From positions 1 through 6,307 of the forward strand of contig DALTYF010000060.1 of the NCBI GenBank assembly GCA_029986195.1: DNA of 6,307 nt. Reading direction: 5' to 3'. Below are positions 5,798-6,307 of this stretch, piece by piece; the stretch's first letter is position 1, and every line of letters begins with the position of its first letter. The stretch is from Methanocorpusculum sp. (lineage in GTDB: Archaea > Halobacteriota > Methanomicrobia > Methanomicrobiales > Methanocorpusculaceae). The position numbers and the translations under genes were made by a program. The notes beneath the pieces were generated by a model. That model saw only the letters and a program-made list of their open reading frames with translations. It made no database searches and had not been told where the DNA came from.

Positions 5798-5820
5798 GCG
5801 ATTGCCTCCTATGTGTGATT

Positions 5821-6159
5821 ATGACAGCGTCAAAAAGTACCTGTGAACTGTATCTGCCGCTTTTGAAGGCTCTTGCCGACGGAAAGCCGAAGCAGATTGC
5901 AGCACTTCCCGATAAAACCGGCCAGATTTACTGCGTACTGCCTGATGATCTCGGTATCCGCGAGCCTAAAGACGGGTCATGCGATTATCTTGAGCCGATG
6001 ATTGCGGCAAGTGCTGAGCTTGCGAAGGCGTGTCTGATTACGAAGTCCGCAGATAATACCTGCCAGATTACGGAACGCGGTCTTGCACTTCTGAAGGAGA
6101 ATCCTTCGGTTGTTGATGATGCGGTTCTCCGGAGGTATCCGGAGTACACGAAGCGGTAA
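5821..6159 (+). CDS. Small winged-helix protein resembling the Mrr N-terminal domain
   Basis: This 112-residue protein begins with CELYLPLLKALADGKPKQIAAL (residues 8-29) and ends with CQITERGLALLKENPSVVDD (81-100). These two blocks typify the winged-helix N-terminal domain found in Mrr-type restriction proteins (Mrr_N) and in many free-standing archaeal proteins. The Mrr nuclease domain is absent, so it is probably a DNA-binding or regulatory protein and not a restriction enzyme. It has five cysteines (8, 38, 54, 71, 81), which is many for its size. ATG 5821 is chosen because the domain starts at once; an upstream extension would consist of hydrophobic residues encoded by T-rich intergenic DNA. 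No clear ribosome binding site is seen (GTGAT at 5815-5819 is too close). Its target is unknown. Confidence 0.75.
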   Translation: MTASKSTCELYLPLLKALADGKPKQIAALPDKTGQIYCVLPDDLGIREPKDGSCDYLEPMIAASAELAKACLITKSADNTCQITERGLALLKENPSVVDDAVLRRYPEYTKR

Positions 6160-6161
6160 GG

Positions 6162-6194
6162 GAAAAGATCTTTCTAGGATCTTTTCTTTTTTCT
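6162..6194 (+). terminator. Hairpin plus T-tract terminator
   Basis: GAAAAGATC (6162-6170) and GATCTTTTC (6178-6186) form a perfect nine-base stem with a seven-base loop. It is followed by six T (6187-6192) two bases after the stop region of the winged-helix gene. The remaining bases to 6307 contain only a short GCCGG/CCGGC dyad (6195-6199 and 6207-6211) and no supportable gene. Confidence 0.85.
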
Positions 6195-6307
6195 GCCGGA
6201 TTGTTGCCGGCGCTTCCGGTATTGTGGTGCTGCCCATAACATCCTCTTTTCTCCTCGAACACACCGAAGGAAACAGCATCACGGAACATCCAAAAAATCA
6301 TAAAATT

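Noticed and set aside
5725..5820. Hydrophobic N-terminal extension (membrane anchor) of the winged-helix protein
   Set aside because: The hydrophobic residues arise from T-rich intergenic DNA that also looks like the gdhA terminator. The upstream starts lack a ribosome binding site, and the domain begins right at ATG 5821.
6195..6307. Possible - strand gene or terminator at the right edge
   Set aside because: The - strand frames here run through the hairpin terminator and match no family. The GCCGG/CCGGC dyad is short and is followed by A-rich, not T-rich, sequence on that strand.

Overview
The window looks like part of the chromosome of a methanogenic euryarchaeon, most likely of the Methanomicrobiales (Methanocorpusculum-like). 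This rests on protein content rather than any marker RNA. There is an F420H2:NADP oxidoreductase of the Fno/NpdG type, a largely archaeal HAE3-type RND transporter, a stand-alone pyruvate-kinase C-terminal-like protein known mainly from archaea, and an archaeal membrane protein ending in a GRWYKYK tail. Promoters are archaeal in style (TATA boxes such as TTTTATATA), ribosome binding sites resemble GGAGGTGA, and genes end in T-rich terminators. All supported genes lie on the + strand. I see no rRNA, tRNA, CRISPR array, insertion sequence or attachment site.

Layout. Bases 1-1573 hold the 3' two thirds or so of an RND-superfamily exporter gene. It is broken by a single-base +1 frameshift at about 484-497, exactly between its two homologous halves. 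A short promoter region follows, then a compact three-gene cluster: acylphosphatase (1649-1921), a pyruvate-kinase-C-like protein (1962-2549) and a six-helix membrane protein (2556-3407). Next is a 91-base intergenic region with a perfect dyad and a TATA-like element. It precedes fno (3499-4158), whose start is GTG 3499 and not GTG 3487, because the latter lies inside the Shine-Dalgarno sequence. A 284-base intergenic region (4159-4442) carries a T-run terminator, two sizeable dyads, a strong TATA box and a leader of about 60 bases before glutamate dehydrogenase gdhA (4443-5693). After a T-rich terminator comes a small winged-helix protein resembling the N-terminal domain of Mrr (5821-6159), closed by a hairpin-plus-T-tract terminator. 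The last 120 bases or so show no gene.

How the genes may work together. Fno moves electrons from F420H2 to NADP+, and gdhA can use reduced pyridine nucleotide to fix ammonium into glutamate, so the neighbours form a plausible supply-and-use pair (inference). Both upstream regions carry a dyad of the same form, TGCTA-N5-TAGCA, and gdhA has an additional 29-base imperfect palindrome just upstream of its TATA box. This suggests shared control, and it is the most interesting hypothesis in the window. The acylphosphatase cluster looks like an ordinary small operon whose common purpose cannot be read from sequence. No clearly new multi-gene system (defence, mobile or biosynthetic) is visible.
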